Positions 21,450-33,672 of a stretch of DNA of 64,000 nucleotides are shown in pieces. The stretch is from Castor canadensis (lineage: Eukaryota; Chordata; Mammalia; Rodentia; Castoridae). Every line of letters starts with the position of its first letter. Position 1 is the first letter of the stretch. The notes below the pieces were generated by a model. That model ran no database searches and was not told the DNA's origin. It saw only the letters and a list, made by a program, of their open reading frames with translations. The translations under genes and the position numbers were made by a program. The stretch is from assembly GCF_047511655.1 (NCBI RefSeq), contig NC_133391.1, positions 131,844,906-131,908,905 of the forward strand. The letters run 5' to 3'.

Positions 21450-22440
21450 TAAATGTCACAATGTAACCCCAGTACAATAATAATAATAATAATAGCAAAA
21501 TTTAACATAAAATAGGAAAAAAATACTAAAAATAGGACAGCCATATGATCCAGTGATACCCTTCCTGGGCATATAACCAAAGCAATGTAAGTGATACAAT
21601 AGAGACACTTGTATACTGATGTTTATTGCAGCACTGTTCACAATAGTCAAGCTTGAAACAAACCAGATACCCTACAACTGATGGATGAGTTAAGAAATTG
21701 TGCTATGTATATACAACAGAGCTTTATTCAGCCATGGGAAGAATGAAACTATATGGTTTGAAGGTAAATGGATGCAATTGGGGGACATCACATTAAGTGA
21801 AGAAAGCCAGGCTCAGAAAAACAAAGGACAGATGTTTTCTCTCATATGTGGAAGATAGATACAAAATATAAACATGTACACAAAACCAAACGTGATCAGA
21901 TACACACTTATATGTGGAATATGTCTGTAATAGTGGAGAAGAGGGAAAGGAAAAAAAGAACAATAGATAGTCAACAATATTGAAATGCATTACATCTGTG
22001 TGGGTAGAAGACGTAACAATATGTATTGAAAGTTGTTCAATAATGGGGAGTGGGAGAGAAGGGGTAAGGGAGAGTAACAGAGAGGGTTGAACTGACCAAA
22101 GTAAATTATATGCACAGCTGAGATACATTGATAAACTCCTCTGGACATTGGCTTTGGAATTAAAAATGAAAGGCAGAACTGTAAAATAGGTACTGTGGGG
22201 GGGTACTTGAGGGAGGGGAGAGGGTAAGTGGAGGAGATGAAGGTGAGGGAATATAGTTGATGGGATTCATATACGTATATACATAGAACAATGAAGCCTC
22301 TTGCAGTTGCTTTAAGTGAAGCAGGGACGGGGGTTGGTAGGGACAATTTAACCAATTTACAATGTAATGCTATTTGGAATTGGCACAATGAATCCCCCCA
22401 GCACAATGAAAACATGCTAATTAAAAATGCTAAAAAAAGG
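21450..22440 (+). mobile_element. L1 3' end, sense, copy 2 of two in tandem
   Basis: After a short remainder of copy 1 and a (taa)n run at 21475-21497, a second L1 3' segment starts near ggacagccatatgatccag. It repeats the same gene order: gcagcactgttcacaatag, cagccatgggaagaatga, ctctcatatgtggaaga, then a purine-rich 3'UTR. Adjacent same-strand 3' ends imply either two insertions or a duplication. Confidence 0.88.
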
Positions 22441-22544
22441 GAATGGAGTTTTGGAAATAACACACAAGATAGACGTAAGAGTTGTCAGCATGGAGATGGT
22501 AGTGAAAGTCAAAGAGGAACTTTGAAATGAGAGTACATATAGCT

Positions 22545-22760
22545 AGGATCCTCAGCTTTGGTGGTATTGACGTTTGGGATGGATAATTCTTTGTTGGTGG
22601 GTGAGTGCCCTGTTCATTTTAGGATAATTAGCAATAGCCCTGGCCTCTACCCACCAGAAGTCAATGGCAGCTTCTCCCTTAGTTGAAACAACCAAGAATG
22701 TCTCCAGACATTACCAAACTTTACCTGGGTCAATTATCACCTATTCTTGAGAACAACAGG
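22545..22760. mobile_element. MER5/MER20-type hAT-Charlie remnant
   Basis: gtggtattgacgtttggga, tggataattctttgttggtg, ccctggcctctacccacc and aagaatgtctccagacat match a common mammalian non-autonomous hAT element. The exact family name is uncertain. Confidence 0.75.
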
Positions 22761-22950
22761 TATAGCATGAGGATCTTAGAGAAGGAAATGTGCCAAATTG
22801 TACACACTCCTAGCCTCAGTTTCTGAATCCATTAATTGTAAATAATTACAGCAATATGAAAATATTGCTGTGAAAGGCCTCTGAAGCAGTCAAGTGCTAA
22901 GAAAATGAGACTCATCACTATTAACCAAAGTTTAAATGTCAGTACATGTT

Positions 22951-23157
22951 GGGCTGGGTGCAGTGGCTCACAGCTGTAGTCCTTGCTACTTGGGAGGCAA
23001 AGAAAAGGGGATATCAATCCAAGGCCAGCCTGGGCAAAAGTGTGAGACTCTATCACAAACAAGCTAAGGGCTGACAGGCTCAAGTGGAAAGAGCGCCTGC
23101 TTAGCAAGTGTGAGGCCCTGAGTTCAAACCCCAGTGCTGCCAAAAAAAAAAAAAAAA
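22951..23157 (+). mobile_element. Composite B1-ID SINE, sense
   Basis: B1-like gggctgggtgcagtggctca ... gccagcctgggcaaaagtg, linker, ID-like gctcaagtggaaagagcg, gtgaggccctgagttcaaac, poly(A) at 23142-23157. Confidence 0.93.
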
Positions 23158-23164
23158 CTAAAGC

Positions 23165-23250
23165 AAAAGGACTTGAGATGTGGCTCAATGATAGAGCACT
23201 TGCCCAGCAAACTTTAAGCCCCGAGTGCAATCCCTAATACCACCCTGCCT
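23165..23250 (+). mobile_element. ID-like SINE, sense, diverged
   Basis: acttgagatgtggctcaatg, agagcacttgcccagcaaac, then gagtgcaatccctaatacc. It directly follows the composite SINE's tail, a tail-targeted insertion. Confidence 0.8.
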
Positions 23251-23333
23251 CTGAAAAATCTATATATGAAACTAGTGAAATGGTAGAATTTTGGAAGTCT
23301 CTTCTCATTATGGTGGTGTTTTTGTTCATCCAG

Positions 23334-23521
23334 GTCGGAGATGGTAGGGTTCACCTGTAATCTCAGATACTTGGGAGGTGGAAGAAGGAGGAATTGGCTC
23401 CAAGGCCTGCCTATGCAAAAGTGAAAAAGTAAAACAAAAATGGTTAAGGACTTGTCTCAAGTGGTAGTGCAGAGAAAAGCCCTAAATTCTAACCCCAGCA
23501 CTGGGAAAAAAAAAAAAAAAA
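23334..23521 (+). mobile_element. Composite B1-ID SINE, sense
   Basis: cacctgtaatctcagatact, gaggtggaagaaggaggaat, ggactt(gt)ctcaagtggtagtg, ccctaaattctaaccccagc and a poly(A) tail. Confidence 0.88.
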
Positions 23522-24855
23522 GGCATCATCCATCTCTTCAACAGGCGCTCCTCACATCACAGGCAAATGCTCAATCTCAAGTCCCACTCATAGTCTCACA
23601 TTCTGTGGTTCCTTTCTCCTGCTCCAGCTCCCAAAGGACAAAGTTGATGCAAATGACAGACACTTTCATGACTTGTTTGTGAACCTTGGTTGTCATGATC
23701 ACTGAACACAAGTCTTGAGGTATCAGGTATTTTGTTGTTACTAGAAAACATTATTAAAAAGGCAAGCAAAACCAGGGTCTGAACCCTGGGTCCTGCAATA
23801 CGAAATTCCTTACCTTCTCTTTTACACCAGCCCCTTTATCCCATGTAGTTCAGCTATATCTCAAAGGGGGTGCCTGAGTACCCCATGGCTCCTGTAAATC
23901 AAGTGTACTTGCTTTTGAACATGGCATATCTCTATCTAGAAACCATTCCCCACAGCCTTGACCTTGGGGAGTGATCCATTAGTGAAACTGAAATGTTGCT
24001 CTGCTTATTTTAAGTCTGTTACTCCCTTTGACTCTATCTAAAAGTTGTTGGTTCTTTCTCTCTCTCTCTCTGTCTTTCTTTGCCCACACCCTTTTCTACA
24101 AACAAATAATCCTGAAAGGCAAAGATTTACTGCCTGGAACCAAGAGTCACCACTGAACCACTGAGCCAACAAAATTTGTTCTCCAGCTAAGGTTGAAGGG
24201 AACTGGCTACCAGCCTCCCAACCTGCTGTACTGAACAGGTCCCACCTCCAACAATACCAGTCGTCTAATGGAAAATTCCAGGGCACCGAATAGTCAGCCC
24301 ACAGACAAGAAATCTGCCAGCCATGCTCCCCTGGGCACAAGGACCTTGGTATTCAGCCAATCACTGTCATTAAGAGTGGGGGTTTTTATGTTAGCTTTCG
24401 TGGAGTTCACATTTCGGGCAGCTCTTTATTATGAGGGTGATTATTTTTTCTCCAAAGCCAGGCCTCTACCCTCACATCTTTGGTGGACTGTGTTAATAAT
24501 TTGCTCTAGAGAGATGAAAGCCTCTTTGATACGAGTAGAATAAACACATGGAACACTGCTCAAAGGTCCAATTTCTACAATAGGAGCCCAGTTTGGGGAC
24601 TGAGAATTGAACGGAGAAAGCAGTCTCATTTCTGAGTCACTTTTCACCATAGTGTCCCTTCTTTGCCTCTGGGACTTTCTCTTTATTTGTCCAGCATCTA
24701 CTCTAGGAATGTCCAGACAGTTGACTGCCAAAAAGGGCTATTGCCTGCTGTTGTGGTTAATAATTCAGTCCTAAAACAGACCTGAAAGGCAACTGTATTC
24801 TGGATTGGGTTGCTTTGCATGGGATGAGGATCTTTCTAGGTACCAAATTAAGACT
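23522..24855. other. Single-copy DNA, no gene recognised
   Basis: Contains a short (tc)n at 24057-24074. Short ORFs on both strands have no supporting signal. Confidence 0.45.
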
Positions 24856-24859
24856 TGCT

Positions 24860-25000
24860 TCATGCACTCATAATATATCAGAGAGGAAGGACACCATTGA
24901 GTCCAATCCCTCAGTTTGTAGGTAAGTTCAGGGAAGTTACACAACTTCTCCAAAGTCCCATAAATCTTCCAAATCCCAGCACAACCTGTGCCCAAGCCCC
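24860..25000 (-). mobile_element. MIR-like remnant, antisense
   Basis: ccctcagtttgtaggtaagt, agggaagttacacaacttct and ccaaagtcccataa resemble the reverse MIR core. Weak. Confidence 0.4.
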
Positions 25001-25009
25001 GTGTTGCTA

Positions 25010-28000
25010 TATTCTCCTGGTTCCCACACACTGATGGGAATAAAGTTGGGAAGTCAAAGAAATCACTTTTCAGGATCTCTTTAACCCTCTCTATCTATAC
25101 CTACACTCACTTTGGGATACTTCACTCTGCCAAACTCTGAGTGCCATCTCAGGAGCCGTAGAATCCCATGCAGTGGTTTGGTCTGGGTGCTCTGGTGTGC
25201 TGGGTGGTATCTCACACAAAGGTCCTCAAGAACCTCCATCCTACACCCTCAAGATCCTACCCCCAAGGCTTCCAGGCACACAGTGAGTGAATGTCCTTCT
25301 TCTCTCAGACCCCCCCCAATTCATAGAAATCCATCTGAACATTCCAAAGCCAGTATAGAGAAGACATATTTGTGGCTGTAGACTGTACTTCTGGCTTCCT
25401 TTTTTCACTTGAGGCACTTTCAGGTTTCATTTTATATTCATTCACTGGTACATTTGATTAATTAATAAGAATTTCCTTGGGGACCACTCATGGTCTGGTA
25501 GAAGAGCCCTAGTTAAAGTAACAAAGGCCAATGACCCAGAAATGTTATCAGCTAGACTTGACCTTGTGATGCTATTTCACCTCCCTCTTCTGTATCTTCC
25601 TAAACCACAATACAGGAATATATCCTCCTATAACCAGTTTCTCAGGAATGATATGGTCATAATTAAACAACAGATATTAAAGTATTTTTAAGTTAGTGGG
25701 TGAAAAGAGCCTACTTATTTATGGTGACATATGTTTCATCAAATAATTTTATGGATTTCTAAACAAGCGATGAACATTCCTACAAAGGCTATTTCAGTAA
25801 TAGTAGACTGCTACTTATTCCTACTTTTTCTTTCCATGCAACATGAATTCATGCACTTTTTCTACACTATCATGATGAATTTCCTGTGCAGAGATTTGCA
25901 ACATTCTTTTTTTTTTCCCCTTTTGAAGCACCCAAACATCTACTTTCAGTCCTGGGATCCAAAGGTCATTTCATCATTTATTTTTCAAAACTTGCAAAAT
26001 GACAGTAATGTTCTTTTCACCCAAATTCTGTAGCTTTGATCATCATTATCTTAACATTTAAAGTACATAGATTTTTTTTCCTATCATCAAAGCCCTAAAA
26101 TGTGCTTTGGCCCAGACACCTTAAGAAATTGAGTTCGTTTTTTCAGTTCCTCTGTCAGATTCTTCCATGGGAGCAATTCATCTGAGTATCCTGAGGCCAC
26201 ATTCCTGAGACTTGTCTCCTTTCCTCCTCCCTTCTCTTCTCCTCCATATGCCCCTGCCTCCACTCTGTATACACAGCCCTTCCTAGAACACACAGTTCAA
26301 GGATTATCTGAGAAGAATCTTAGTGAATAGACAATTGTCTATACCTTGAGATTAGGAATTTCAAAGATAGCATTTAACTTGTGTTTCTAACCTGACACCC
26401 TTTCCAAAATTGAAACATCCCTGAGAAAAATTAGCACTATGTTTAATTCACCAGAAACTAGTGCCATCTTTCTCTTAACACTTGGCAATCATAACATTTT
26501 GAAACTTCATACTGAAATCAGTCCTTAGTTATTTATTCATCAGAATATTAATATTCTAAGATTCTGTCCTGAAATGATCCTTCTGCCAGTCCTTTGGAAT
26601 ACAAGTTGTGGCGAAAGTGCCTTTGAGCATGGATTTGAGTATCCAAATCACCAAAAGGACCCCCCAAAGAGATATGGGTGACTTCTCTTAGCCCAACTGC
26701 CTGATTTCCCTTCACACATTGGAAAAGCACTCGTTTCTCATGTGTTACCTGTCACTAGCAGTCCCCTCCAAGCTACTAAGCAAAGTACCTCCTGATTTCC
26801 AAATCCTGTTTGGTGGCCAATGAGCTACAAATTAGGATGTGATTAATTATTGCTCTTCCACAGAAATGGAGAAATCCCATGGACCTCCGAGGAAGCTATG
26901 TGTTCATTCTTGCTCAAAAGGGACAAAACACTCTGTAGAACGTTAACAAGGCTCAGCATTTGGGGTTTACAATAGTTTACCCAGCACTGCTGCTGCCTCT
27001 TTAATATGTCCTGTCACTTGTCCAAAGTCCCACCCTCATATCACTTTCCCTTGACCTGATACAATATGGGAACACAAATATGATGACTCTAATAATGGTT
27101 CCTTTGTGCTTCTGTCTTTGCTTCTCACCCAGAGATCCTTAAAGGCACAAACATACAAAATCCAGAGCTCAATTACTCTGGAATCAACCTGCTGACTTTT
27201 GGAATGTCATAACAGGGGCCTGTTACCTCAAGGATTGACTGATGAAAAAAATTTATTTTCTACCTATGGCATTGCAGGAGTTAAGCAGTTAGTCTGTGAC
27301 CAGAGCGGCAAGTAAATGGTGGCAGAATTCAGCCTGTTTCACAATAGACTCTGTCTGCAGAATTATCTCCAGACGTCAACCCCTGTTAGGCACTAGATAA
27401 ATGGTTGTTGATACTCACTATTAATTGATAACTGGCTGGGACTTTCCACTACAAGGAAACAGCAACACAATCAGCATTCTTTTGAGAAGCACTTTCTTCT
27501 GAAGCAAATAACCTTTAAGACAGTCAAAAAGGCTTCATCCATTCAATATGCATTCATTAAATGTGTGGGGGCTTACAGGTGGGAAAACAAAGTAGCCCTG
27601 TGCAATAAGCTAGCAGTGTCACTAGAACGAGAGGATATTCATATATGCAAATAATGTTCCACACAGCCACAACTAGTGGTTCACTTAATGGGTTCCCAAG
27701 AAAGGAAAATGAGTGGGAGAACTCAGAGAAGAGAGGGCTAAACTCTAGGATTTAAAGCATACTCAGATCCATACAGTGAGCTAGGGAACAAGATAGGCAT
27801 TCTAACCAGGAAATTGCTCTACGTAGCATGTCTTTAAAAGAGGTTAATTGGATAATTTGGATTGAGAAAAGAAAAAATAACCTGTAAAGATGAAATTCCA
27901 AAGCAAAACCTTTGCCTTAGTAAGAGGAAAAGCTAAAAGCTGCCATCTTTTGGCTGGAAATATCAGGTCCACAGGATCCAGACATTTTTCTAAATGTTTT

Positions 28001-28870
28001 GGAGTATTCTTACTTCACCTGGTGGAGTGCTTTGGCTAAGCTAGATGCAACTTTCGTTGTCTTTTTTTTTTTTTTCTGGATTTCATATATTCGGAATTGA
28101 TTATCAAATGTGAAATTTGTAAGACAGTCTCAGAGAGAACCTTATTAAACTATTGGAAAATCTTTGCTACTGATGATACTTTCTCAGAAACTTTATACCT
28201 AGAGATGGGTAAAAAATAAGTTAGGAAGAACAGAGATATGCTTCAGGATGTGAGATCAGAAAACTAAATCAACACTATATCAACTGATAGACTTAGCCTA
28301 CCATTTAATGTGCTCTTGAGTAACACTTTCTTAAGTACAAATCTCAGACTTTCAGATGGCTTCCTCCTTTCCTTCCTGACCACACTCTCCCTCTCCCTCT
28401 CCCTCCTGTCCATCTTAAAGTGGTTCATAGGAAGGAGGAGGTGGCAGTGGCTTATAGCTTACATCACCTTTAGGTGGAAAAGAAGAGACCAAGTCAGGTA
28501 GGGTGGGGTAAGAGTGGAGGGTCCTCTGACTGCTCCAGTCTATAGCCCAAGGCTCCATTGTCCTCCAAGGCAACTGGTGTGCTGGCCTTCTTCGCAAGTT
28601 GGTCAGGACTTGGCGCGAACTAGAGATCCATGAGCATTACACCATCTTCTATCCAAGCTTAGCTTCTGCTTCAAAGTCCCCTCGTTGTCCCAGGAGGCTC
28701 ACAGGCATTTCCTTACCAGAACCTAAAGTACAAAACTCAAGTGCCTTCCTCTGTGTTCTTCTGCAGACTGTTATAATGAAAACCATTCTGTTTCTTTCTG
28801 GAGTCTTTAAAGTGGATTAGGAACAAGAGTCTTCTCTGCTTTCAGTATTCAAATACCTCCCAAGCACAAA
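25010..28870. other. Long single-copy stretch, no gene seen
   Basis: Nearly 4 kb without a recognised young repeat. Poly(T) runs lie at 25906-25920 and 28061-28075. A weak MIR-like trace may lie near 27270-27370. No exon with both splice sites and an open frame stood out. Confidence 0.5.
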
Positions 28871-28879
28871 GGTCATTTT

Positions 28880-29660
28880 ATCTGGCTCACCATCCCTGGC
28901 CATAAAGGAAATGTAAATCAAAACCACACTAAGATTCCACCTTATTCTTGTTAGAATAGCTACCATCAAGAATACCAATAACAAATGTTGGCAGGGATTA
29001 GGGAGAAAAGGAACTCTTCTGTAAGAGAGCTAGTAAGCTAGTACAACCATTATGGAAAACAGAATGGAGGCTCCTCAAAAAATTAAAAATAGACCTGCCA
29101 TATGATCCAATAAAGCATTCCAAGAGGGGGATATCCAGTGTACTTACAGAACCCAGAAGCCACTCATTCTTTTCAACAAGCAAGAAATACTGACATTTAA
29201 ATTTTAAAATAAAATAATTCATTTAACTCTAAAAAAAAATTTTTTTAAAAAACTAAGAAAAGACCTGCCATATGATCCAGCAATACCATGCCTAGGGATA
29301 TACCCAAAGGATTGTGAATCAGCTTACTATAAAAGCACCTGCACACCCATGTTTATTGCAGCACTATTCACAATAGCTAAACTATAGAAACAGTCAAGAT
29401 GCCCCACTACTGATGAATGGATTAAGAAAATGTGGTATTTATATACAATGGAATTTTACTCAGCCACAAAGAAGAATGAAATTTTGTCATCTACAGGTAA
29501 ATGGATAGAACTAGAGAACATCATCTTAAGTGAAGTTAGCCAGGTTCAAAAAGCCAAAAACCACATGCTTTCTCTCATATGTGAAATATAGACCTAATAC
29601 AAATACAGCAATATTATGAAAAACAGGTCATGCTAAGGGGAGGTCACACACTCCTCGGGA
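28880..29660 (+). mobile_element. L1 3' region, sense, with internal duplication
   Basis: ccctggccataaaggaaatg, aatcaaaaccacactaaga, then gacctgccatatgatccaa at 29092. After about 150 bp of foreign, partly A/T-rich DNA, the same phrase recurs (gacctgccatatgatccag, 29262) and L1 order continues through ctcatatgtgaaatatag. Either a rearranged copy or two overlapping fragments. Confidence 0.88.
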
Positions 29661-29696
29661 AGGGTAGGACAGGGTTTTCTTACTCTGGATAGGGTC

Positions 29697-29700
<4 letters not shown>

Positions 29701-29747
<47 letters not shown>

Positions 29748-29753
29748 TCTCTC
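29701..29753. repeat. TC microsatellite, about 26 units
   Basis: Long (tc)n with one ccc interruption, directly after an L1 3' region. Confidence 0.98.
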
Positions 29754-29764
29754 ATTCACACAGG

Positions 29765-30665
29765 CACATACCAAGTAGGAAGCTCAATGCCTTACTGTTC
29801 TGGGAATCACAAGGCTTCTCTACCTGTGGAAAGAACCCATAGGGTCTCCAGTCTTACCCCCTGATTTCTGGAAAAAGAAATTTCATTTTTTTTCTTGAAA
29901 ATTCCATTTCAAGACAAAATAGCCTTATAAACAGATTCTATTTTGAACACCAGAAGCTGAATGTTGTCTGGACTTTTACAATTGGAAAATTTTACTTTTT
30001 TTACTCAACTTGTGCCATCCCCCCATGTCTCTATCCCCACCTAACACAGAAATAAATGCATACACCACTTGAGCATATCAATGGCCAAAGGGAAGGTAAT
30101 GAAGTTTGAAAGTGAGAAAACAGCACATTCATACTTTCCAAAGTTTTAAATGATACTTGAAAAGAAAGTTAGCCAACCTTCCAAATTAATCAGTCAAGCC
30201 CCAGCGAGATTTCTGAGATTATGTGAAAACTTGGTCTCCAAAGTCATCCAAAAAAACTTGTGTTTGTTTTCTACAAAATGAAAGCAAATAGGAAATTATG
30301 CAAACCATTTGGAAAGAATGTGTTCTCAGACAGAATGGGCCCTTTCCTTTCCAGAACTAACTCTTACCTTTAGGCTCTTGTTTGTTCTAAAATGCCTTCA
30401 GCATTAGGATACAATAACTACCAAGATTTATTTTTAGAAAGAACACCACCACCCTATATTCTGAGACTCTTTTTACTCTGCTTTAAAAAGAGTCTTACCT
30501 ATTCCATTCAATCTGTTCATGGACTACAACAAACACCCAAATCACAGCCCGTTAGTAATTCCTGGTGACCAGAAGACAACAATCCTTGGAAAACTGACTG
30601 ATTCCTTAGTAACTCTCTGAAATGCAACAGCTGCAGAATAATATGCGGTCCAGCCTTCACCAATC
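29765..30665. other. Single-copy DNA, no gene seen
   Basis: No repeat or gene recognised. Confidence 0.45.
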
Positions 30666-30667
30666 TC

Positions 30668-31078
30668 TATGGACTGAATTGTGCTTTCCAAAATGCCTCT
30701 TTCAAAGCCCTGATTCCTTGTATTTGGAGACTGTATTTGTATGTAGAGCTTTTAAGTAGGTAATTAAGGTTAAAGAAGTCATAGAAGTCTTGACCTAATC
30801 CAATAGCATTGATGGTCATATAGAGAGAGAGATGAGGGGAGTGGGAAAGAGGGAAGGAGGAGGAGAGGGGAGGAGAGACTCTCACTCTTTGCATGCACAC
30901 ACTGAGAGGAGGCCAAGTGAAAACACAGAAGGCAGCAGTCTGCAAACCTTGAAGAAAGTCTTCACCAGAAAACAAATTGGCTGGCACTTTGATCTTGAAC
31001 TTCCTAGCCCCAGAACTGTAAAAAAATAAGTTTCTGTTGCTTAAGCTTATTATGGCAGCCTGAATAGTGTAATACATC
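30668..31078 (+). mobile_element. MLT1-like MaLR LTR, sense
   Basis: tatggactgaattgtgcttt, then a GA-rich block (30820-30880), cagcagtctgcaaaccttga, agtcttcaccagaaaac, ttgatcttgaacttcctag, an AATAAG-type signal and tgttgcttaagc near the end. Confidence 0.7.
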
Positions 31079-31599
31079 AAACCAAGATGAACAGCAAACA
31101 GTGCTGGGTAGAAAACTTTGCTCAGTATTATCTTCAAAATGGTCTTGAACATCTAAGTAGAGCTGTGAATGGTAGGCATGCATATGTCTGTGTAGATAAA
31201 GGGATTGTATTTTATGATGAAGTACTCTCCTAGATTTTGAGCATGCTCACTGACAATAAGCTTTCAATGGCTTCCACATATTTATTTCAGTTAATTAAAA
31301 GAAAAAAAGAGTTTCTTGCATAGAACATGTGTCAGCTTACTATCAGGTGTTAACTTCCAGCTCTTTCATAGATACTCTCTATGACTTTGGATAACTTGGA
31401 AAAAAAACTAAGGAGTGCTATGAATTATTCTCACATAGGATCTTGATTAAACCATTCATTTATTTGAAAAAGACAGAGTTATCAATTGAGGCAGTTGAAA
31501 AGAAAATTCTCCCTTTTGTGCCTTTAGTTTAAAAAATATTGTTGGACATTTACTAAGAGATAATCCCTTCAACTGCCTGTAAATGCCTCTTAGCAACCA
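31079..31599. other. Single-copy DNA, no gene seen
   Basis: No feature recognised. Confidence 0.4.
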
Positions 31600-31835
31600 G
31601 AGAGAGCAGATATTATGTTGTTTCTGCCATGTTCTAATCTCAAGACCTTGGACAAATTCCATCAACTCCCTGTGCCTTGGGTTCCACACCTGTAAACTGG
31701 GAACGATAGAAGTACCAATATCTAGGGTTATTGGGAAGATTAGATAAGCTAATACATGCAAAGTCCATGTATCAATGTCTGGCACAGAGTAGAAGGTCAA
31801 CCAATGACAGATGCCTTAGCATTACTATTTTTATT
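31600..31835 (+). mobile_element. MIR SINE, sense
   Basis: ctcaagaccttggacaaatt, ctccctgtgccttgggttcc, cacctgtaaactgggaacga, gattagataagctaataca and gtctggcacagagtagaagg follow the canonical MIR order. Confidence 0.85.
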
Positions 31836-31854
31836 ATAATTATTACATTACTTT

Positions 31855-31985
31855 GTGTAGCTGCAAGTTAAGTTTCAGAGCACTCAAGGATCTTGCGTAA
31901 AGTCTTACAGGAAATCACTGACAGATTCAGGATTTAACTCCAGATCTATCTGACACTAAAGGCCATGACTTAACTCACTACTGCC
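31855..31985 (-). mobile_element. MIR remnant, antisense
   Basis: gatcttgcgtaaagtcttac, gattcaggatttaactccag and gccatgacttaactcac fit a reverse MIR 5' half. Confidence 0.55.
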
Positions 31986-31989
31986 TTCT

Positions 31990-33100
31990 TTCTTCCATTC
32001 ATCTAGTTATGAGTACCACACTCTTACAAACAGAGCTGAAAAGTGCTCAGGTTGACAAGAACTCCTAACTTTCTCAAAGGAGAGTCCTTCCTTACTAGAA
32101 AAGAGCTGGACACTTTGTCCTTTCTTTTCTCCTGCAAGCTGCTTGGATCACTGCTGTGGGCAGCAGCACTGAACTATCTTAGTATTTCTTTGTCTCGTTC
32201 AGAGCCTCCCTTTTCCTCCTTCTATGTTGATAACTCCAAGAAATGGCAACAAAATGAAAAGGCTAAATAAACATTCTCTGTAAGGATCCTATGAGAGGGG
32301 ATTTTTGTTTTTCATCAAATATTTGATAGCAATGTCTTAGAGAAGTTTTTTGATGTGACTTTCCCATACTTTGGACTAGATGAAAGTATATGACTCATGG
32401 AAATACCCGAGGCAGGAAGCAGAATGAGTCACCTTGCCCATTTAGATCTTCCGGCCACGATGCTCCCTGGGATCAACATCCGCTGTGGGCCAGCCTGTCC
32501 TATGCCACCTGCTGCAGTTGCTAGCTGGATGGGAACAGGGTTTCTTCAGGACACAAAGGAACTCCAGCAAATGAGGGAGTCAGGAACAGTGCAAAACATT
32601 GCACCCTCAAGGAATTGCCCTGTAACTCTTCCAGAAAAGCATTTTCTGCTGTCAGTTCTTGTCCACATTTTATTAGTTTAAACTCCTGGGTGTACCCTCA
32701 CTCGGGTTAATCACTCTAGTGTGGACACACACTTCAAAGAGTTGCCAGCCGTGGTGTTCCCTTCCCCATTTAAGCAGGCCAGAGCATTCAAACTTGTGCA
32801 TCTTTCCAACAGATAAATCTCTGTTCCCTATATTGTTTTTGCTGCTCTGCTGGAATCTGCCCAGCGTGTTTCCCTATGGGACCAAACTGACCCCAGTTAA
32901 GCCCTCGCTCCTGGATTCATTCTCTGGGAGCTGGAGGGGGAGGAATTGTCCATATTCCTCAGCCCACTTTGCCATGGGACTTTTGAGACTTCTCCTCCAT
33001 CAGTCAGTGAATGACATTTAAAAGCCAGGCTTGTCATCCATGTCCTTCCAGTGGGTCTCTGTGTGTGTGCTCTCTCTATTTGTTCACTCTTGCTTTTTCT
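31990..33100. other. Single-copy, moderately GC-rich DNA
   Basis: No repeat recognised. Short open frames at 32397-32681 and 32719-33021 lack splice or domain support. It ends in the long pyrimidine tract that feeds the acceptor at 33103. Confidence 0.4.
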
Positions 33101-33103
33101 CAG

Positions 33104-33268
33104 GGTGGGTTTTGGTGCCTGGAGGCCTTGAGTTTGAATTCCTGCATCCTCAATTATTTAGCTTGTGGTTCATGGACAGATTGATCAACCCATCTGAGAC
33201 TTAGTTTCCCATTTGACAAGAAAATGATAATTCTCATTTCCTACCTTTGGATAAAGATTTAGAGCCAG
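33104..33268 (+). other. Candidate non-coding exon (MIR-derived)
   Basis: A long pyrimidine tract (33069-33100) ends ctttttctcag, an excellent acceptor. 165 nt later lies CCAG|GTAAGTC, a consensus donor (GT at 33269-33270). All three frames contain stops, so if spliced it would be a non-coding exon. The 3' half is a MIR (ctgagacttagtttccca), and MIR exonisation is a known phenomenon. Confidence 0.35.
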
Positions 33269-33285
33269 GTAAGTCAATCAAGGGC
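33125..33285 (+). mobile_element. MIR SINE, sense
   Basis: gagtttgaattcctgcatcc and catctgagacttagtttccc give a diverged MIR order. Confidence 0.6.
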
Positions 33286-33544
33286 ATACTAGTGGTCCTC
33301 AGTTACCCTTTCACAGTCCACATCCACCAATGAGTTCTTTTTCCCCCAAGGACAAACCCTCTAAGCCGGAGGAGATTTTGTAAAAATGATCCTCTTGTTT
33401 ACTCTCACAAGGGATCTCCCTATATTTCTGTTTCCGTGTTCACCAGGATTGTGATTGTGCTGCTATTTAATTCTTAACCACCTGCAAATTGCGTTCACTG
33501 TTTATTCCCTTCATCCAATCCATAATGACAATTAAACACAGAGG
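33286..33544. other. Unclassified
   Basis: No feature recognised. Confidence 0.35.
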
Positions 33545-33672
33545 TAGCTCTTCCGAGGAAGGGGACAAGGAGGAGGGGGAAAGGGTAATGAGGGGGTGAA
33601 CATGTCAAAGTACATTATATATATATATAATGTCATAATGAAACCAATTAAAACTCACAAAGTTTTTTTTAA
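33545..33672 (+). mobile_element. Very short L1 3' end, sense
   Basis: Purine-rich 3'UTR tail gaaggggacaaggaggaggg, (ta)n, then atgtcataatgaaaccaat, as at the ends of the L1 copies near 36070 and 45590. Confidence 0.75.

Noticed and set aside
24915..24927. tag|gtaagt donor-like site
   Set aside because: Lies in a MIR-like remnant with no convincing acceptor upstream.
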